This document shows positions 14,056-17,781 of a stretch of DNA of 17,781 nt, in pieces. The notes under the pieces are model-generated. The model did no database searches. It was given only the letters and a program-made list of their open reading frames with translations, and had not been told where the DNA came from. Numbering within the stretch: position 1 is the stretch's first letter; every line of letters begins with the position of its first letter. Origin of the DNA: Acidobacteriota bacterium (GTDB taxonomy: Bacteria; Acidobacteriota; Vicinamibacteria; Vicinamibacterales; UBA2999); the NCBI GenBank assembly GCA_947478985.1, contig CANJYC010000010.1, positions 1 to 17,781 of the forward strand, in the 5' to 3' direction. Position numbers and translations under genes: made by a program.

Positions 14056-15333
14056 ATGAGATGGCTTAGTACTCGGGGTGCGGCTCCGCCCGCGTCCTTC
14101 ATCGATGCGCTGTTCTCCGGTGCCGCACCGGATGGCGGCCTGTACCTTCCGGAGCGGCTGGATCCGCTCCCGCCTGCCCGCGTCCGTGAGCTGACCGGCT
14201 TCACGGCTGCCGAGATCGGCGCCGTCGTCGGTGCGCAGCTGCTTGATGGAGACATCAGTCCGGAAGAACTGTCGGCGCTGGTGAGCGATGCGCTCAACTT
14301 CCCGATTCCGCTCGTCCAGGTTACCGACCGTGCCTGGGCACTGGAGCTGTTCCACGGTCCGACCCTGGCCTTCAAGGACGTCGGGGCCCGTGTGCAGGCG
14401 CGCCTGCTGCATCACTTCACCGATGGCACGCCGCTGACGATTCTGGTGGCGACCTCCGGCGACACGGGTAGCGCCGTGGCCCAGGCCTTCCACGGCGTGC
14501 CGGACACCCGCGTGGTCGTGCTCTACCCGCGGGGGCAGGTGAGCGACGTCCAGGAAGCGCAGATGGCGTCGCTTGGCGGCAACATCCTCGCGGTGGCGGT
14601 GGATGGCACCTTCGACGACTGTCAGCGCCTGGTGAAGCAGGCATTCGCCGACGACCAGCTGCGCACCCACGTCTGGCTGACGCCGGCCAACTCCATCAAC
14701 GTCGGCCGGCTCCTGCCGCAGGTGTTCTACCACTTCATTCCCGGCCGGATCCCCGACGCGATCGTCTCGGTGCCGAGCGGAAATTTCGGCAATCTCACCG
14801 CCGGGCTCATCGCCAGGCGGCTCGGTGTTCCGGTGTCGCGCTTTATCGCCGCCACCAACGTCAACGACGTCGTGCCCGAGTACCTCCGCACGGGACGGTA
14901 CGAGCCTCGGGCGTCGGTGCGCACAGTGGCCAACGCCATGGATGTCGGGGCGCCGAACAACTTCGAGCGCATGCAGACCTTGTACGGTGGCGATATTGAA
15001 GCCCTTCGCCGCGATGTGTCCGGCGCGGCGTACGACGACGCGCGCGTGGTGGCCGAGATCAGCCGCGTGTATCGCCAGCATGGGTACCTGCTCGATCCGC
15101 ACGGCGCGATCGCATGGCTGGGGCTGCAGGATGCGCTGGCGCAGGCCCCGGACGCCAAGGGCGTATTCCTGGCAACGGCGCACCCGGCGAAATTCCGGGA
15201 GGTTGTCGAGCCGGCCATCGGCCGCACCGTGCCGCTGCCGGATGTGCTGGAAGAAGCCCTGGCGCGGCCTCGAATCAGCAGGAACCTCGCCGCCAGCTAT
15301 CCGGATCTCGAGAGCCTGCTGCGTGAGTTCTGA
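14056..15333 (+). CDS. thrC: Threonine synthase
   Basis: PLP enzyme of fold type II that converts O-phosphohomoserine to threonine, the last step of threonine biosynthesis; 425 residues, normal for the ThrC class found in E. coli. Near the N-terminus WLSTRGAAPPASFIDALFSGAAPDGGLYLPE is the typical substrate-domain start. The PLP lysine is Lys107 in LFHGPTLAFKDVGAR. VATSGDTGSAVAQAF (131-145) is the phosphate- and cofactor-binding loop, and NSINVGRLLPQVFYHF and SGNFGNLTAGLIARRLG are further ThrC blocks. The ATG follows the thioesterase stop by 12 bp. The gene's end is only 22 bp from the ATG of the pepF-like gene, and an alternative GTG of that gene lies inside thrC. Homoserine kinase and homoserine dehydrogenase are not in the window. 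Confidence 0.96.
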   Translation: MRWLSTRGAAPPASFIDALFSGAAPDGGLYLPERLDPLPPARVRELTGFTAAEIGAVVGAQLLDGDISPEELSALVSDALNFPIPLVQVTDRAWALELFHGPTLAFKDVGARVQARLLHHFTDGTPLTILVATSGDTGSAVAQAFHGVPDTRVVVLYPRGQVSDVQEAQMASLGGNILAVAVDGTFDDCQRLVKQAFADDQLRTHVWLTPANSINVGRLLPQVFYHFIPGRIPDAIVSVPSGNFGNLTAGLIARRLGVPVSRFIAATNVNDVVPEYLRTGRYEPRASVRTVANAMDVGAPNNFERMQTLYGGDIEALRRDVSGAAYDDARVVAEISRVYRQHGYLLDPHGAIAWLGLQDALAQAPDAKGVFLATAHPAKFREVVEPAIGRTVPLPDVLEEALARPRISRNLAASYPDLESLLREF

Positions 15334-15355
15334 CGTCTTCCGCCCCCAGGCGGGC

Positions 15356-17179
15356 ATGCTGCCCTCCCGCGGCGAGATCCCGAATTGCTACAAGTGGGAT
15401 CTGACCTCCATCTGTCGCGACTGGGACGACTGGACGAGCCACTATCACTCGCTCGAGACCGCCGTGGAGGCGTTTGCCGGGTTCCAGGGGACGCTCGCGC
15501 TTGGCGGCGAACGGCTGCTGGCCGCCTTCCGCGCCATGGACGAGATGGGAGCGCTCAGTTATCGCGTCTGGTATTACGCCTCACTCCAGTACGACGAGGA
15601 CCAGCGGAACAACGCCATCAACGGGCGGCGCCAGCAGGTCCAGATCCTGTTCGCCCGGCAGCAGCAGTCAAGTTCCTGGTTCAACCCTGAACTGCTCGCC
15701 ATTCCGCCGGCGACGGTTCGTGCCTGGATGGACGCGAGCCCGGAGCTGGCTGTCTATCGCTTCGCGATCGAGAGCCTCTTTCACGAGCAGGAACATGTGC
15801 TCGACGAGAAAGGGGAGCGGCTCATGTCATTCGCGGGACGCGTGAACAGCGTGCCCTACGACAGCTACGCGGCGCTGACGACCGCTGACATGACGTTCCC
15901 GTCGATCACGCTCGAGAACGGAGCGGACATCACCTTGAGCTACGGGCAGTACCGCGTGCTGCTCGAGACCAACCGCAGTCAGGCAGACCGCGGCACGGCC
16001 TACCGCGCGTTTCACGGCGCATACGCGGCGAACCAGAACACCTATGCGGCGCTCTACAACGGCGTGCTCCAGCGTGACTGGTTTCATGCCCGGGCCCGGG
16101 GCTACGCCTCGACGCTCGACGCGGCGCTGCACGGCAACAACATCCCGACCTCGGTCGTCGAGAATCTGATCGCGTCGACGCGGGAGGGCGTCGAGCCTCT
16201 GCGCCGGTATCACCGTCTCCGGCGGCGCGCGCTCGGCCTCGACACGTACCGCCTGTTCGACGTGTTCGTGCCGCTGGTCGATCATGATGCCCGCTACCCG
16301 TATGACGAAGTCTGGACGTCGATTGTCGACTCGGCGGCCCCGCTCGGCCCCGACTATCAGGCACACGTCCGGGAGGCGTTCACGAGCGGCTGGATTGACG
16401 TGTTTGAAAACGCGGGCAAGCGGAGCGGCGCCTACTCGGCGCCCGTGTACGGGTCCAACCCCTACATGCTGCTCAACTACAACGAGACGCTCGACGCCGT
16501 GTTCACGCTGGCCCACGAGATGGGGCACTCGATGCACACGCTGCTCTCGCACCGGGCGCAACCGTTTGTCTATGCGGGCTACACGATCTTCGTGGCGGAA
16601 GTGCCGTCGACGCTGAGCGAGGCGCTGTTTCTCGACCTGATGCTCGAGCGCGCCCGCAGCAGAGATGAACGCGTGGTGCTGCTGCAGCATGCCATCGACA
16701 GCATCGCCAGCACGTTCTACACCCAGGTCATGTTCGCCGACTTCGAACTGCAGGCGCATCGGCTCGTCGAGCAGGATCAGCCGGTGACCGCGGAAGTCCT
16801 GAACGCGATCTATGCGGGCCTGCTGCGGCAGTATTACGGCGACGTCATCGACCAGGAGGAGATCTCCCGCGTGACATGGATGCGGATCCCGCATTTCTTC
16901 AGCACGCCGTACTACGTCTACCAGTACGCCACGTGCTTCGCGTCCACGGCCCGGTTGATGCGCGATATCCGCGCTGCGGACCCCGCGATTCGTGCCGACG
17001 GGGTGGCGCGCTATCTGACGCTGCTGCGGGCAGGGGGGAGCGACTATCCGATGCCGCTGCTCGAACGTGCCGGTGTCGATCTGAGTCGACCCGACACGGT
17101 GCGTGCGGTGACGGCGGAACTCGACATGCTGGTGGGACGTCTGGAGGCGGAACTGTTCCCGGTCACGAACGGGCGCTGA
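15356..17179 (+). CDS. pepF: Oligoendopeptidase F-type zinc metallopeptidase (family M3)
   Basis: Cytoplasmic metallopeptidase predicted to cut oligopeptides during peptide turnover; 607 residues, usual for PepF. The zinc site is H387-E388-M389-G390-H391 in FTLAHEMGHSMHTLL. The third ligand is Glu415, 24 residues later, in FVAEVPSTLSEALF. Near the C-terminus, IPHFFSTPYYVYQYATCFAS carries the His and Tyr residues that line the M3 active site. The N-terminal LPSRGEIPNCYKWDLTSI matches the family opening, and a helical domain precedes the catalytic one. There is no signal peptide. The open frame runs far back into thrC, but that part is shadow sequence. ATG 15356 is chosen because it directly precedes the conserved LPSR start. 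An in-frame GTG at 15323, which would overlap thrC by 11 bp and has GAGAG nine bases upstream, is a real alternative. Exact subfamily naming is less certain than the M3 assignment. Confidence 0.93.
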   Translation: MLPSRGEIPNCYKWDLTSICRDWDDWTSHYHSLETAVEAFAGFQGTLALGGERLLAAFRAMDEMGALSYRVWYYASLQYDEDQRNNAINGRRQQVQILFARQQQSSSWFNPELLAIPPATVRAWMDASPELAVYRFAIESLFHEQEHVLDEKGERLMSFAGRVNSVPYDSYAALTTADMTFPSITLENGADITLSYGQYRVLLETNRSQADRGTAYRAFHGAYAANQNTYAALYNGVLQRDWFHARARGYASTLDAALHGNNIPTSVVENLIASTREGVEPLRRYHRLRRRALGLDTYRLFDVFVPLVDHDARYPYDEVWTSIVDSAAPLGPDYQAHVREAFTSGWIDVFENAGKRSGAYSAPVYGSNPYMLLNYNETLDAVFTLAHEMGHSMHTLLSHRAQPFVYAGYTIFVAEVPSTLSEALFLDLMLERARSRDERVVLLQHAIDSIASTFYTQVMFADFELQAHRLVEQDQPVTAEVLNAIYAGLLRQYYGDVIDQEEISRVTWMRIPHFFSTPYYVYQYATCFASTARLMRDIRAADPAIRADGVARYLTLLRAGGSDYPMPLLERAGVDLSRPDTVRAVTAELDMLVGRLEAELFPVTNGR

Positions 17180-17357
17180 CCTGCGGACGATGGCCGGTTG
17201 TCCTATTGATCAGGGATTTGGAATACAGGTAAGCTTCCTCGCACTTTCCAGACAGGCTGACGGCTACGTGGTGCTGCGCCGTGGCTCATCATGCCGCTTG
17301 TGACCCGAGCCGCGGCCAACACGGGCGCGCACGGCATGCGACGAAGCGATGCGTGTA

Positions 17358-17363
17358 TATAAT
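17358..17363 (+). promoter_or_regulatory. Candidate -10 box for the MoxR gene
   Basis: A perfect TATAAT lies within TGTATATAATGCC. There is no TTGACA-like hexamer 16-18 bp upstream; that space is filled by the imperfect hairpin 17330-17355. A start about 7 bp downstream would leave a leader of roughly 94 nt. Confidence 0.45.
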
Positions 17364-17417
17364 GCCGAGTTCACGGTTTGCACAGGCGCCCCGTGGATTC
17401 GTAGGTGACGTACAACG

Positions 17418-17439
17418 GCCCGGGGCCGGCAGCCCGGGC
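17418..17439 (+). repeat. GC-rich hairpin in the MoxR leader
   Basis: GCCCGGG (17418-17424) and CCCGGGC (17433-17439) form a perfect 7-bp stem with an eight-base loop (GCCGGCAG). It can be extended to nine pairs by bulging G17418 and pairing ACG with CGT. It ends 24 bp before the ATG and just ahead of the GGGTGA ribosome-binding site, with no T-run, so it reads as a leader structure, not a classical terminator. Confidence 0.45.
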
Positions 17440-17463
17440 GTCAGACTTGGGTGACCATCGTTG

Positions 17464-17781
17464 ATGCAAGCGGATCTCGCGGAAGCCATCGAGTTTCACA
17501 AGGCAATTCTGGCTGAGGGCGGCAAGGCGCTCGTCGGCTACGACATGGCGAAGGCACTGGCCAACGTCGTGCTCATGTCGGAAATTCCGACCACTTATAC
17601 CGAGAACGAGGAGCGGCAGGTCAATGCCGGCAACCTCCTGCTTCGCGGCGTTCCCGGCGTCGGCAAGACGTTCTTCGGGGTCATCCTCGCAGCCATCAGC
17701 AATGCCCGGTTCGCGCGCGTACAGGGCCGAGCCGACTTGCAGCCGACCGAAGTTGTCGGGTTTCAGATGATCAACCCGTCG
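17464..17781 (+). CDS. MoxR-type AAA+ ATPase, N-terminal fragment
   Basis: The first 106 codons of a gene continuing past the window. Residues 62-69 (GVPGVGKT) are the Walker A loop. It is preceded by LVGYDMAKALANVVLMSE, equivalent to the VGQ(E/D)...ALL helix of MoxR proteins. It is followed by FARVQGRADLQPTEVVGF, which matches the MoxR-specific RIQ-x(2-3)-DLxPxDxxG element. MoxR ATPases are chaperone-like AAA+ proteins that assemble or activate partner complexes, often encoded with DUF58 and von Willebrand A-domain proteins; no partner is visible here. The ATG at 17464 is preceded by GGGTGA nine bases upstream. A TTG directly before it (17461) is a less likely start. The gene has a structured leader with a TATAAT box about 100 bp upstream. 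Confidence 0.85.
   Translation, partial: MQADLAEAIEFHKAILAEGGKALVGYDMAKALANVVLMSEIPTTYTENEERQVNAGNLLLRGVPGVGKTFFGVILAAISNARFARVQGRADLQPTEVVGFQMINPS

Larger units (their letters stand above)
17180..17463. other. Intergenic region before the MoxR gene
   Basis: These 284 bp have no convincing ORF. They hold an imperfect hairpin (17330-17355), a consensus TATAAT (17358-17363) and a GC-rich hairpin (17418-17439), all of which look like promoter and 5'-leader material for the gene at 17464. Between the pepF stop and about 17320 I see no T-tailed terminator and no recognisable RNA gene. Confidence 0.55.

Noticed and set aside
14825..15355. Long N-terminal extension of the M3 peptidase back into thrC
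   Set aside because: The extension is Arg/Cys/Trp/Pro-rich out-of-frame thrC sequence; homology begins at LPSRGEIP just after ATG 15356.
13609..15357. Reverse-strand open frame of 582 codons opposite thrC and the thioesterase
   Set aside because: It is Arg/His/Gly-rich with no family motifs and lies wholly antisense to two well-identified genes; long antisense frames are expected at this GC content.
15827..16894. Reverse-strand 355-codon frame opposite the M3 peptidase
   Set aside because: Arg/Val/His-rich shadow of the peptidase gene without signal, motif or plausible promoter.

Overview
The window is a gene-dense, high-GC (roughly 65% by eye) chromosomal segment from a Gram-negative bacterium. 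LptE, an outer-membrane lipopolysaccharide-assembly lipoprotein, points to a diderm. The housekeeping content, frequent GTG/TTG starts, a leuS-lptE-holA cluster, a HEAT/DUF349 protein and a MoxR-type ATPase would fit Acidobacteriota (for example the Vicinamibacteria) or a related deep-branching phylum. That placement is an inference from gene content, not a phylogenetic result. I see no rRNA, tRNA, CRISPR array, insertion sequence or phage gene. Most genes are core metabolism or information processing.

Layout. Positions 1-332 hold the 3' end of a histone-deacetylase-family (acetoin utilisation/acetylpolyamine amidohydrolase-like) gene. A forward operon follows: leuS (leucyl-tRNA synthetase), lptE (TTG start overlapping the leuS stop) and holA (DNA polymerase III delta subunit, 3 bp after lptE). 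A reverse-strand block converges on it. Its first gene, at the far end, encodes a secreted lytic transglycosylase. Next comes rpsT (ribosomal protein S20, with its own extended -10 promoter). The last gene is a 2-oxoglutarate/Fe(II) oxygenase whose GTG start overlaps the rpsT stop (TAGTG) and whose 3' end overlaps holA by 80 bp. Divergent from this block is uup (ABC-F ATPase). After a 283-bp intergenic region carrying a perfect 18-bp palindrome and a possible 15-codon leader ORF comes a 954-residue HEAT-repeat/DUF349 protein. speA (biosynthetic arginine decarboxylase) is on the reverse strand, convergent with it. Divergent from speA is a forward cluster: a hotdog acyl-CoA thioesterase, thrC (threonine synthase) and an M3-family oligoendopeptidase F. 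After a 284-bp leader region with strong hairpins and a TATAAT box, a MoxR-type AAA+ ATPase begins and runs off the window.

Functional themes. leuS, rpsT and uup concern translation, holA replication, lptE and the transglycosylase the envelope, speA and thrC polyamine and amino-acid metabolism, and PepF peptide turnover. The observations most worth following are the oxygenase translationally coupled to rpsT, the repeat-built HEAT/DUF349 protein, and the regulatory architecture in front of that protein and of the MoxR gene. I found no clear multi-gene system of a new kind; much of the window is ordinary core genome.
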